A DNA stretch of 55,828 nucleotides from JBGTLU01 sp041743935 (lineage in GTDB: Bacteria; Bacteroidota; Bacteroidia; Sphingobacteriales; Sphingobacteriaceae). Below are positions 42,616-51,265 of this stretch, one piece after another; within the stretch, counting starts at the first letter, position 1, and each line of letters opens with the position of its first letter. The notes beneath the pieces are model-generated. The model saw only the letters and a program-made list of their open reading frames with translations, searched no databases and was not told the origin of the DNA. The position numbers were made by a program, and so were the translations under genes. The stretch is from NCBI GenBank assembly GCA_041743935.1, contig JBGTLU010000040.1:1-55828 (forward strand), written 5' to 3'.

Positions 42616-43587
42616 TTAAAAACTAATTTTTGGTTGAAATGAATCGGTAATATGAAACAGTTCACTTATTGAGCCATGCTCATTCACATTGGCAATTGCC
42701 TTAGAAAATAAATCGGCTACAGAAAGAACTTTAATTTTAGAACTTTCTCGTTTTAAAGGTATAGTATCGCATACTATCAATTCTTCTAAAACAGAATTTT
42801 CTATGTTCTCGTATGCCTTACCAGATAACACCGGGTGAGTACACACTGCACGTACACTTGTTGCTCCTCTATCTATTAACAATTGTGCGGCTCTAGAAAG
42901 TGTGCCTGCAGTGTCGCAAATATCATCTACTAATACAATGTCTTGCCCAGTTACATCTCCAATGAGGTTCATTGATTCAATCTCGTTAGCGCGTTTTCTT
43001 TGTTTATCGCAAATTACTACTTCTACATTTAATGCTTTAGCAAAAGTACGAGCACGATACGTACCGCCCATATCTGGTGCAGCTATGGTTAGGTTGGGTA
43101 ATTGTAAGCTCTTTATATAAGGGATGAATATGACGGAGGCATCTAAGTGATCCACCGGAATATCAAAAAATCCTTGTATTTGTGCTGCGTGTAAATCCAT
43201 GGTCATCACTCGATGAGCACCTGCGGCAGTTAATAGATTTGCAACTAGCTTAGACCCGATAGCGACTCTGGGCTTATCTTTTCTATCTTGCCTTGCCAAT
43301 CCAAAATATGGGATTACTGCAGTAATATAATGAGCAGAAGCTCTACGTGCGGCATCAATCATCAAAAGCATTTCCATTAAATTATCAGAAGGAGCATAGG
43401 TAGATTGTATAATAAATACATCACATCCTCTTACTGATTCATTGTAATGTGGCTGAAATTCTCCGTCACTAAATCTAGAAATAACCACATCACCTAGCTT
43501 AGAGCCACCCCTAGCAGCAATTTTAGCGGCTAAAGTTTTAGAGCCGGTTCCTGAGAAAATTTTAACTGGATTTAAGCGCGATGGCAT
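42616..43587 (-). CDS. prs: Ribose-phosphate pyrophosphokinase
   Basis: Makes PRPP from ribose 5-phosphate and ATP. Visible are PVKIFSGTGSKTLAAKIA, YFGLARQDRKDKPRVAIGSK and the PRPP loop IVLVDDICDTAGTLSRAAQL. I prefer ATG 43585-43587 (MPSRLNPVK, 323 residues). A start 21 bases earlier (MTFKISK) falls within an inverted-repeat arm and has no family support. The gene follows tRNA-Gln on the same strand and may share its transcript. It lies upstream of rplY. Confidence 0.95.
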   Translation of the reverse strand: MPSRLNPVKIFSGTGSKTLAAKIAARGGSKLGDVVISRFSDGEFQPHYNESVRGCDVFIIQSTYAPSDNLMEMLLMIDAARRASAHYITAVIPYFGLARQDRKDKPRVAIGSKLVANLLTAAGAHRVMTMDLHAAQIQGFFDIPVDHLDASVIFIPYIKSLQLPNLTIAAPDMGGTYRARTFAKALNVEVVICDKQRKRANEIESMNLIGDVTGQDIVLVDDICDTAGTLSRAAQLLIDRGATSVRAVCTHPVLSGKAYENIENSVLEELIVCDTIPLKRESSKIKVLSVADLFSKAIANVNEHGSISELFHITDSFQPKISF

Positions 43588-43666
43588 TTTTGAAATTTTG
43601 AATGTCAAATTTTGAATATACCTCTTTTACACACAAGTAAACTAGTGAACATTCAAAATCCAAAAA
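43587..43666. repeat. Inverted repeat between tRNA-Gln and prs
   Basis: TTTTTGAAATTTTGAATG (43587-43604) and CATTCAAAATCCAAAAA (43650-43666) are near-complementary, with a 45-nt loop and an additional TCAAATTTTGA palindrome inside. The word ACATTCAAAAT is shared with the end of the element at 12767-13221. It could be a gene-less relative (MITE-like) or a leader structure. Confidence 0.5.
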
Positions 43667-43673
43667 GGGATAG

Positions 43674-43744
43674 TTGCCCGACCAGGATTCGAACCTAGAC
43701 AAACAGAACCAAAAACTGTCGTACTACCTTTATACTATCGGGCA
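43674..43744 (-). tRNA. tRNA-Gln (TTG)
   Basis: A 71-nt cloverleaf on the minus strand. The acceptor is TGCCCGA / TCGGGCA with discriminator A. The T-arm contains GGTTCGAATCC. The anticodon loop is TTTTGGT with anticodon TTG at 43710-43712. The top pair of the anticodon stem (positions 31-39) is a T-T mismatch. CCA is not encoded. Confidence 0.9.
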
Positions 43745-43773
43745 ATTGCCAAACCCTTAACGGATTCGGGTTG

Positions 43774-43804
43774 CAAATGTAGAAAAGTTGAATGGATAAG
43801 TCAA
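43774..43804 (-). promoter_or_regulatory. Promoter of tRNA-Gln (and perhaps prs)
   Basis: On the minus strand TTGAC (43800-43804) is followed after 18 bases by TACATTTG (43774-43781), an exact -7 box. Just downstream ACCC and GGGT can pair (from 43761 to 43773 region), a small leader hairpin. Confidence 0.75.
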
Positions 43805-43913
43805 GAAATATTTAAACTTTATTCTCGTTTCAAAAACAGTTGTTTTAAAACATGTAGCAATTTTTATTTTACTATTTTCGGAGCATCAAATACTAATGAC
43901 TTTAATCTAAAAT

Positions 43914-46900
43914 ATGACTAATTACAGCAATCAAAACAACCTTCTTGGTTGGTTAAGTTTTATTATTGCCACCACTGTTTATACATTAACATTAGAACCT
44001 ACTGCTAGTTTTTGGGATTGCGGTGAGTTTATAGCAGCAGCATATAAGATGCAGGTAGTGCATCAACCGGGTGCTCCTCTATTTTTAATAATCATGAATT
44101 TGTTCACCAACTTAGCAATGGGCGATGTTAGCATGATTGCTTTTTGGGCAAATTTTTGTTCGGCTGTGTGTAGTGGATTAACCATACTTTTTCTGTTTTG
44201 GACCATTAGTGCTTTATCGCGCAAAATATTGGTTGGTATAAACGGAGAACCTACAAATACTCAATCTATCGCCATTTTTGGGAGTGCCATGATAGGTGCT
44301 TTAGCTTATACTTTTTCGGATACCTTTTGGTTTTCGGCTGTAGAGGCAGAGGTTTATGCCATGTCATCTTTGTGTACTGCAATTGTTTTCTGGGCCATAC
44401 TTAAATGGGATAGAGTAGCAGATGAGCCAGGAGCAAATAGATGGTTGGTTTTTATTGCCTACGTGATGGGATTATCCATTGGAGTTCACTTATTAAACCT
44501 TTTAGCAATACCTGCTATCGTTTTTGTATATTATTTCAGAAAATATGAAGTAAGCAGAATTGGTGTTATAAAAGCTGCAGCTATCGGTATTTTAATTTTA
44601 GGGTTTGTTCAATATGGCGTAATACCAGGAGTGGTTTCTATTGCTGCTAAATTCGATTTATTATTTGTTAATACGTTTGGGTTGCCTTTTGGAAGTGGGG
44701 TATTGGTTTGGGCGTTATTGGTTATTGGAGGTATAATTGCCGGATTATTATATACCGTAAAACACCAAAAAGTTATTGCCAACACGGCTTTAGTTTGTTT
44801 AACTTTTATATTAATTGGTTATGGTTCTTACGCAATGATAGTATTGCGAGCTAAAGCAGACCCAAATTTAAATAATAGCCACCCCGATAATGTATTTGCA
44901 TTATTGAGTTATTTGAACCGTGAACAATATGGAGATACTCCCTTGTTTCATGGTCAAAATTATAAGGCTAAAGTAGTGGATGAAAAAGTAGAGGGAAATG
45001 TTTACCGCAAAGGAGCAAAAAAATACGAAATAGCAGGTGTTAAACGCAAGCCAATTTACGACCCTAAAGAAAGCACTCTTTTTCCTCGCATGCATAGTAA
45101 CCAAGCAGACCATGTTAACTTTTACCAAAGTTGGGCAAACATACCTGCCGGCAAAAGCCCAACTTTTGCAGATAATTTAGGCTTCTTTTTTACTTATCAA
45201 GTTGGGCACATGTATTTCCGTTATTTTATGTGGAATTTTGCCGGACGGCAAAATGATGTACAAGGACACGGAAGTTCAGTAGAAGGGAACTGGATAAGTG
45301 GAATTAAACCAATTGATGCCCTCCGACTAGGCAAACAAAATGAATTGCCTAAATCTATCACACAAAATAAAGCCAATAATCAGTTTTATTTATTACCACT
45401 CATTTTAGGATTAATTGGGGCTATTTACCATTTTAAGAGAAAACCAACGGATGCCTGGATAGTAAGTTTGCTCATCTTCTTTACTGGAGTTGCCATCATT
45501 GTTTATCTAAATCAATCTCCATTTCAACCTAGAGAAAGAGACTATGCTTTTGCTGGCTCCTTTTATGCCTTTGCCATTTGGATTGGCATTGGCGTATTAG
45601 CAATTTATGAATGGCTTAACAAAAAAATAAATGCTAAACAAGCTGCAATTGCGGCAACGGCTATTAGCTTAATTGTTCCTACACTAATGGCTGTCGAAGG
45701 CTGGGACGACCACGACCGTTCGAACAGATACATCACTAGAGATATAGCTATCAATTACTTAGAATCTTGCGAGCCCAACGCTATATTATTTACCATGGGC
45801 GATAATGACACCTACCCACTTTGGTATGTGCAAGAAGTAGAAGGCATAAGAACCGATGTGAGAGTAGTTAATTTAAGTTTATTAGGAACTGATTGGTATA
45901 ATCTTCGTCAACAAAAAATGATGAACGATTCTGAACCAGTACCAACTTCGTATACTCAAGATAAATATGTAGCCGGTGTTAGAGATTATGTTCCATTCTT
46001 TGATAGGCAATTAGCCGGATCGGTAGAATTGAAAGATGTTATGGATTTTATAGGTAGTGATAGCAGGGCAGCACAATTACAAACGCAAGGAGGCGAATTT
46101 GTAAACTATTTACCTACTAAAAATCTGAAACTTACAGTAGATAAAGAAAAAGTATTGGCTAATGGAACGGTTAAACAGACGGATGCAGATAAAATTGTTT
46201 CTGAATTAAATTGGACTTTTCCTAAAAACGGTTTATTTAAAAATGATTTGATGTTCTATAATATCATTGCTGCCAATAACTGGGAACGACCAATTTATTT
46301 AGCCATTACAGTACCTAATAGTGCTTATTTAGGTTTAGAAAAATATTTCAGGAACGATGGGTTTGCCTATCGATTGGTTCCGTACCAATCTGGCGAAATG
46401 GAACCGGGCACCGAAGGCAGTGTAGATTTAGATATCCTGTATGATAATATGATTAATAAATTTACCTGGGGAAATATAAATGGCGCCAACGGTAAAGTAT
46501 ATATTGATCCAGAAACTAATCGAATGATTAATGTAATTCGAAATCAGTTTTATCAATTAGCAAAAGCTGCTGCCGATGCTGGTAAAATGGATACAGTTGC
46601 CATTGTATTAGATAAAATGCGGGCAGAAATTCCCAATACCCAAAATTCCATCAATTTTACTATCCGTAAATTTCAGATGGCTGAATTGTACTATAAAGCA
46701 AATAAACTTGAACGTGGTAATGATATGATTACCGAAACAGCAGATTACATTGTGGATGAATTAAATTATTTTAATTCTATTGGTGTACAAAGGCAACGTA
46801 TGTTTATGGAAGATATTCAGCTTGGATTTTCTATACTGCAAGAATTGGTACGCATAACAGAACGTTATGAACAAAAAGAGTTAAATGAAAAATTAAATGC

Positions 46901-46940
46901 TCAACTTAAAGTAGTTCAGGCAAAATTTGGAGTCCAATAA
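43914..46940 (+). CDS. DUF2723 (GT117-type) integral membrane glycosyltransferase
   Basis: A 1008-residue inner-membrane protein. The N-terminal half has about ten or more transmembrane helices. The DUF2723 signature is clear: WDCGE (34-38) and HQPGAPL (50-56), the acidic-residue loop typical of GT-C glycosyltransferases. The family is related to human TMEM260, a protein O-mannosyltransferase, and in Bacteroidota probably modifies secreted proteins or uses a lipid-linked sugar. After about residue 600 there is a soluble, periplasmic-looking region that starts at DNDTYPLWYVQEVEGIRTDV. There is no partner gene nearby. The specific sugar and acceptor are unknown. Confidence 0.88.
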   Translation: MTNYSNQNNLLGWLSFIIATTVYTLTLEPTASFWDCGEFIAAAYKMQVVHQPGAPLFLIIMNLFTNLAMGDVSMIAFWANFCSAVCSGLTILFLFWTISALSRKILVGINGEPTNTQSIAIFGSAMIGALAYTFSDTFWFSAVEAEVYAMSSLCTAIVFWAILKWDRVADEPGANRWLVFIAYVMGLSIGVHLLNLLAIPAIVFVYYFRKYEVSRIGVIKAAAIGILILGFVQYGVIPGVVSIAAKFDLLFVNTFGLPFGSGVLVWALLVIGGIIAGLLYTVKHQKVIANTALVCLTFILIGYGSYAMIVLRAKADPNLNNSHPDNVFALLSYLNREQYGDTPLFHGQNYKAKVVDEKVEGNVYRKGAKKYEIAGVKRKPIYDPKESTLFPRMHSNQADHVNFYQSWANIPAGKSPTFADNLGFFFTYQVGHMYFRYFMWNFAGRQNDVQGHGSSVEGNWISGIKPIDALRLGKQNELPKSITQNKANNQFYLLPLILGLIGAIYHFKRKPTDAWIVSLLIFFTGVAIIVYLNQSPFQPRERDYAFAGSFYAFAIWIGIGVLAIYEWLNKKINAKQAAIAATAISLIVPTLMAVEGWDDHDRSNRYITRDIAINYLESCEPNAILFTMGDNDTYPLWYVQEVEGIRTDVRVVNLSLLGTDWYNLRQQKMMNDSEPVPTSYTQDKYVAGVRDYVPFFDRQLAGSVELKDVMDFIGSDSRAAQLQTQGGEFVNYLPTKNLKLTVDKEKVLANGTVKQTDADKIVSELNWTFPKNGLFKNDLMFYNIIAANNWERPIYLAITVPNSAYLGLEKYFRNDGFAYRLVPYQSGEMEPGTEGSVDLDILYDNMINKFTWGNINGANGKVYIDPETNRMINVIRNQFYQLAKAAADAGKMDTVAIVLDKMRAEIPNTQNSINFTIRKFQMAELYYKANKLERGNDMITETADYIVDELNYFNSIGVQRQRMFMEDIQLGFSILQELVRITERYEQKELNEKLNAQLKVVQAKFGVQ

Positions 46941-46951
46941 TAAGTTAAACT

Positions 46952-46997
46952 AAAAGAAGAAGGCTATCCCGATAAATCGGGATAGCCTTCTTCTTTT
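46952..46997. terminator. Bidirectional terminator between the DUF2723 gene and accA
   Basis: AAAAGAAGAAGGCTATCCCGA / TCGGGATAGCCTTCTTCTTTT, a 21-bp perfect stem with a TAAA loop between convergent genes. Confidence 0.93.
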
Positions 46998-47017
46998 ATA
47001 GTGGTTTGCTAAATATT

Positions 47018-47974
47018 TTATTCTTCAACCACCACTCCCATTTTGCAGAATTTGTCAATTCTTTCTGCAACTAGTTGTTCTATTTTTTTCTTTTTAAGGA
47101 TGGATAAGTCCAATAGTATTTTTGCTTTTAGGGTTTTACCCATCTCCTCTGGGTTATAATGTGCCCCGCCCAATGGTTCTTTAACAATACCATCTATGAG
47201 TTGGTTAGCAAGCATATTATCAGCAGTAAGTTTAAGTGCTTCAGCAGCTTTCTCTTTAAAATCCCAACTTCGCCATAAAATAGAGGAACAAGATTCTGGA
47301 GAAATAACTGAATACCATGTATGTTCTAGCATGTATACTCTATCTCCAATTCCAATACCTAATGCACCACCAGATGCTCCTTCTCCTACTACAAAACATA
47401 AAATCGGAACTTGCAATACTGACATTTCCAATAAATTTCTGGCAATAGCTTCTCCTTGTCCACGTTCTTCAGCTTCTAATCCTGGAAAAGCACCGGGTGT
47501 ATCGATAATGGTAACTACTGGAATGTTGAATTTTTCGGCCATCTTCATTAATCGTAATGCTTTACGATATCCTTCAGGATTAGCCATCCCAAAATTACGA
47601 TATTGCCTCATTTTTGTATTTATTCCTTTCTGATGACCAATGATCATTACCGATTGCCCTTCGATAGATGCAATACCTCCAACAATAGCTGTGTCATCTT
47701 TTACCGTTCTGTCTCCATGCAGTTCTATGAAGTCTTCACACATCATTTCGATGTATTTAAAGGTATAGGGCCTATCTGGATGACGCGAGATTTGCACTTT
47801 TTGCCATCCGCTTAAATTATTATAAATGGATGACTTAGTTTCGGCCAATTTAGTTTCTAGCTCTTCAATAGTAAGGCTAGCATCTACTTTAGATTTTTCT
47901 GCAATCTGCCTTACTTTTTCTATCTCTTCTAAGAGATCAGATATTGGTTTTTCAAAATCAAATGATGGTTTCAT
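47018..47974 (-). CDS. accA: Acetyl-CoA carboxylase carboxyltransferase subunit alpha
   Basis: With AccD it forms the carboxyltransferase that makes malonyl-CoA for fatty acid synthesis. The 318 residues are standard. Family phrases are HPDRPYTFKYIEMMCEDFIE, GFPA-equivalent FPGLEAEERGQGEAIARN and GEGASGGALGIGIGDRVYML, which form the oxyanion hole. accD, accB and accC are not in the window. Confidence 0.97.
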   Translation of the reverse strand: MKPSFDFEKPISDLLEEIEKVRQIAEKSKVDASLTIEELETKLAETKSSIYNNLSGWQKVQISRHPDRPYTFKYIEMMCEDFIELHGDRTVKDDTAIVGGIASIEGQSVMIIGHQKGINTKMRQYRNFGMANPEGYRKALRLMKMAEKFNIPVVTIIDTPGAFPGLEAEERGQGEAIARNLLEMSVLQVPILCFVVGEGASGGALGIGIGDRVYMLEHTWYSVISPESCSSILWRSWDFKEKAAEALKLTADNMLANQLIDGIVKEPLGGAHYNPEEMGKTLKAKILLDLSILKKKKIEQLVAERIDKFCKMGVVVEE

Positions 47975-48017
47975 TAGCTCTGATTAGGGCATCTAAGGTA
48001 AAAAAATATCTTAAAAA

Positions 48018-48045
48018 AAATCCCAACACAATTATGTGATGGGAT
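48018..48045 (-). terminator. Terminator of the metal-linked gene trio
   Basis: On the minus strand AATCCCATCACA / TGTGTTGGGATT (one A-A mismatch) is followed by a run of T. It lies about 105 bp beyond the stop of the heavy-metal protein and before accA. Confidence 0.8.
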
Positions 48046-48149
48046 TCGAGAGCAGAAACTTGACTTAGGATTCTGCTTATATGTTATTTTAACTTATTAC
48101 CTTTTACATTCTTTACGGAAATAATTATAAAAGGTTCATTTAAATTTTG

Positions 48150-48485
48150 TTATTCTTTCTTTTTACGATCGTATTTGCAACATGAATGTAGTTTATTGTA
48201 TACTTTATCATCCGCCTTTACTAAATCATTATCATGGCCAGCAGCTGCTATTCCTTTAGCAATTGCCGCTTTACTTGTTTTTTTAGCATCAAAAGTTAAA
48301 GTAGCAATATTAGATTTCACATCCCAGTTTACGGAATTTACACCATCTACTTTCTTTGCTGCTACTTCAATACGTTTTTTACACATACCACAATTGCCCG
48401 ATACGTTTATTGTTTCTGTTTTACTTTGCGCAGCTGCGGTTAATCCAAACATCGCTAAAACTGCTATTATAATTGTTTTCTTCAT
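48150..48485 (-). CDS. Secreted heavy-metal-associated (HMA) domain protein
   Basis: A 111-residue protein with a signal peptide (MKKTIIIAVLAMFGLTAAAQ) and one ferredoxin-like HMA domain. The metal site is GNCGMCKKRIE (Cys32 and Cys35). A second pair of cysteines follows near the C-terminus (HSCCKYDRKKKE). It should carry copper or a related metal in the periplasm. It is the last of three minus-strand genes, 37 bp after the TonB-dependent receptor. Confidence 0.88.
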   Translation of the reverse strand: MKKTIIIAVLAMFGLTAAAQSKTETINVSGNCGMCKKRIEVAAKKVDGVNSVNWDVKSNIATLTFDAKKTSKAAIAKGIAAAGHDNDLVKADDKVYNKLHSCCKYDRKKKE

Positions 48486-48522
48486 TTTGTTGTTTATTTA
48501 AATTGTTTTTATTTATTTATTA

Positions 48523-50730
48523 TTAGTTAAAAGTTAATCTAAATCCGGTATAAATTCTTCTACCTTCTATAGGTCCCCATATATAAGAAGCATCAAACGT
48601 GCCACTATATGGATTTTCGTGTCCTACGATGAATCGTTCTTGTCTTACATCAAATAAGTTTTCGGCCCCAAGGTATATTTCGAAGTTATTAAACTTGCGA
48701 GTTACCTGTGTGTTGATGGTGGTAAAAGATGGCGATTGTATCCCATATCCGCTTACATCATGTTGTAAGTTTTGCACTAATTTGGGCAAACGCTTAGCAC
48801 CCACCCATTGGGAAGTAAAATTAGCGTTCCAATTTTTGTTGTTAGATTCAAAGTACAAAGAACCTAAGAAACGATTTTTTGCTACAAATGGTTCTTGTGT
48901 TTGCACACCATTTCTTTCGGTATACACATTCAAATACTTGTAAGCAGCTTTAATTTCGAAATTTCCGATGGTTTGTGCTGCTTCTAATTGAATATTATCT
49001 GCAAATGACTCCCCTGTTAAATTTTGAAAAAAGACAGCATTTTGGTCTGTATCAAAATCGGGGATAATTTTATTGCTGAATTTAGTTCTGTAAACATCTA
49101 AGCCTATTCTACCCTCTTTATTACCAAAATAAAAGCGTTTATCTGCATTAAAACCATAGGTTAACGCTCTCTCAATATCTAAAGGCTCAGTAATAATTAT
49201 TTGCCTGTTACTAGTGAGCATACCCGGATTTTCAGCTAAAATATTTGACTGCTTAAATCCAGAACCTACAGATAATCTTAGATCCAAACTTGGCAGAATA
49301 GCAACTTTTAGGTTTGCTCTTGGGGTGTAAATGGTTTCGGTTTTTAAGAAATCTGCCCGCACACCTGTGATAAAAACGATAGAATTATGGATATCTAATG
49401 TATTTTCAACAAATAATCCAGGAGTATTTTCTAATTGATTTATTTCCAGATTCCCAAATTGTTCGTTTTGTTTATTGTGCTTATAACTAGAACCAATAAT
49501 AAGATTATTGTATTCGCCTATTTTTTGGTTGTATAGAAGGCGTAATTGCACGTTGGTTTGCTCACCATTCATCTGCCTTAATCCATAAAAACCATTCTGA
49601 TTGTGGTTAACAAATGAATATTGCAAACCAATACTCTTATAGTTTGCCGAAGGTATAACGTACCCCGTTCTTCCATAAAATTCAAAACGATTGGTGTTTA
49701 GTTTTTGACCATAAGCAGATAAATCTGCATTATCTCGATTGAAATCAAATGCCATTTGCCCACCGGCACGTTCTTCATTCAAATATTTAAAGGTATTTTG
49801 GCTGATAAAACCTCTTGCATTATCAAACTTAAATTTGGTTAACCCATTGAAATTGGTTACCAACGGTACGTTTAAAAATCCATCCCCGTTTTCGTCCAAC
49901 TTATTAGAAAATTTATCGATATGTAATGAAACCAATCCTGTAAGTTCCGGACTTAGTTGTAAACCTTTGTCTACATTCAATTCAAATCGATTACTTGCAT
50001 CGTAATATCCGTTGACAAATAATTTATCTGCAAAGTTGGGGTCTTTTAACTCTACATTTACCATTCCGCTGATGGACTCATGACCATATATTACTGAACC
50101 CGGACCTTTTACAATATTGATAGAAGAAATTTGTGTACCAGGTATACCGTTAATACCATACGTTTGCCCTAAGCCATTGATTAATGGTGCATTTTCGGTA
50201 AGTAACTGAATATATGCGCCAGATAACCCTAAAATCTGCATCTCTTTGCTTCCGGTAATTCCGTCTTTATACGTTATATCCACCGTGGCATTGGTTTCAA
50301 AACTTTCGCTAAGGTTGCAACAGGCCGCTTTGGTTAGCTCTTTTGCTCCTATTACTTCGGTTTTTAATCCCTCTAATTTTATAAGTGTACCAGGTTTTTC
50401 CCAACTAATTAAAACTTCATTTAAGGAAAGAACTGATTTTAAAATAATTTCTATTTCGTTACCCTTTAATTCTAAAGTATCGGTTTGGTAACCTACATAG
50501 GATACTACTAACCTTCTATCAGAAATATTATCTGAGGATAGAATAAATTTACCTAACTCATTGGAAATTACACCAATGTTGGTGTTTATCCAACTTACGG
50601 TAGCACCAATGAGAGGTTGTTTGGCACCGTTTTTATCTAGTTCAAGAACAATTCCGCTTATGTTTTGGCTTTGTGCCGATGTTGCTAAACATGCAACAAA
50701 AAAGATTATTGTAAGGATTAATTTTTTCAT
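48523..50730 (-). CDS. TonB-dependent receptor, probable metal (copper) uptake
   Basis: A 735-residue outer-membrane receptor with a signal peptide (MKKLILTIIFFVACLATSAQ). A carboxypeptidase-like regulatory domain (about 24-100, ISGIVLELDKNGAKQPLIGA) is followed by the plug domain with VKGPGSVIYGHESISGMVNV. The rest is beta-barrel, ending in an aromatic/Asn terminal strand (YTGFRLTFN). A Cys pair lies in ELTKAACCNLSESF (137-138) at the plug start. Its neighbours, an HMA protein downstream and a HYC_CC_PP-like protein upstream, point to a metal substrate. Copper is my best guess by gene context. Confidence 0.85.
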   Translation of the reverse strand: MKKLILTIIFFVACLATSAQSQNISGIVLELDKNGAKQPLIGATVSWINTNIGVISNELGKFILSSDNISDRRLVVSYVGYQTDTLELKGNEIEIILKSVLSLNEVLISWEKPGTLIKLEGLKTEVIGAKELTKAACCNLSESFETNATVDITYKDGITGSKEMQILGLSGAYIQLLTENAPLINGLGQTYGINGIPGTQISSINIVKGPGSVIYGHESISGMVNVELKDPNFADKLFVNGYYDASNRFELNVDKGLQLSPELTGLVSLHIDKFSNKLDENGDGFLNVPLVTNFNGLTKFKFDNARGFISQNTFKYLNEERAGGQMAFDFNRDNADLSAYGQKLNTNRFEFYGRTGYVIPSANYKSIGLQYSFVNHNQNGFYGLRQMNGEQTNVQLRLLYNQKIGEYNNLIIGSSYKHNKQNEQFGNLEINQLENTPGLFVENTLDIHNSIVFITGVRADFLKTETIYTPRANLKVAILPSLDLRLSVGSGFKQSNILAENPGMLTSNRQIIITEPLDIERALTYGFNADKRFYFGNKEGRIGLDVYRTKFSNKIIPDFDTDQNAVFFQNLTGESFADNIQLEAAQTIGNFEIKAAYKYLNVYTERNGVQTQEPFVAKNRFLGSLYFESNNKNWNANFTSQWVGAKRLPKLVQNLQHDVSGYGIQSPSFTTINTQVTRKFNNFEIYLGAENLFDVRQERFIVGHENPYSGTFDASYIWGPIEGRRIYTGFRLTFN

Positions 50731-50800
50731 GATTATTTGTATTTAATTGTAAAACAAAATCACTGAACATACTGCTCAATGGTCTTTAAAACAAAAAATA

Positions 50801-51169
50801 TCAAATAATAAATACTTGGTTGAGGAGAAAAATAGGTGTAGAAGGTAGATTCTCTTCTACATCATTCCAAGTAGTTAGACTCTCCCGAATAGTAGAAGTA
50901 AAAGTTGTTTTTATACTGGCAGAAGCTAGCATACTATTTTCTACAGAAATGGAGTTTTTAAGCGAAATAAATTCTTCATCTAACTGAAGATAAGTATGCT
51001 CACTTTCACAACAATCTTTATTTTCTTCTGGTAATTCGCAACAACCGCTTACCGGAACAACTAAACTGGTTTCAGCTAAAACTCCGGCACAAAAATGAGC
51101 ATAAACGTTTATCCCGATAGTATTTATCAGAAATAATGTGGCCAAAAATGTGAAGAGTATGCGTTTCAT
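50801..51169 (-). CDS. HYC_CC_PP-like small secreted protein
   Basis: I start at ATG 51167-51169 (MKRILFTFLATLFL), giving 122 residues; a longer frame lacks a signal peptide shape. After the signal comes HFC (25-27), two Cys pairs (SGCCELP at 43-44, KDCCESE at 53-54) and a C-terminal LPSTPIFLLNQVFII. This is the H[YF]C...CC...PP layout of the HYC_CC_PP family found next to Bacteroidota TonB receptors. Cysteine- and acid-rich spacing suggests metal binding. It is first in the trio, 70 bp before the receptor. The function is unknown. Confidence 0.72.
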   Translation of the reverse strand: MKRILFTFLATLFLINTIGINVYAHFCAGVLAETSLVVPVSGCCELPEENKDCCESEHTYLQLDEEFISLKNSISVENSMLASASIKTTFTSTIRESLTTWNDVEENLPSTPIFLLNQVFII

Positions 51170-51232
51170 GCAGGTACAAATATACGAAAGCATATTTAAA
51201 CTAGATTTACCATTTGTGTAAAAGCTTTGTTT

Positions 51233-51255
51233 AAAAAGGTCGTAAGTTACCTTTT
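51233..51255 (-). terminator. Terminator after the GNAT-nitrilase gene
   Basis: On the minus strand AAAAGGT / ACCTTTTT with an 8-base loop and a T-run, 11 bp past the stop. Confidence 0.6.
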
Positions 51256-51265
51256 AATTGAAGTT

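Noticed and set aside
43588..43608. Longer prs start (MTFKISK)
   Set aside because: The codons are the arm of an inverted repeat, and the family begins near MPSRLNPVKIFSG.
48046..48149. AGCAGAA/TTCTGCT inverted repeat downstream of the HMA gene
   Set aside because: Its loop is long and no T-run follows; the hairpin at 48018-48045 is the better terminator.
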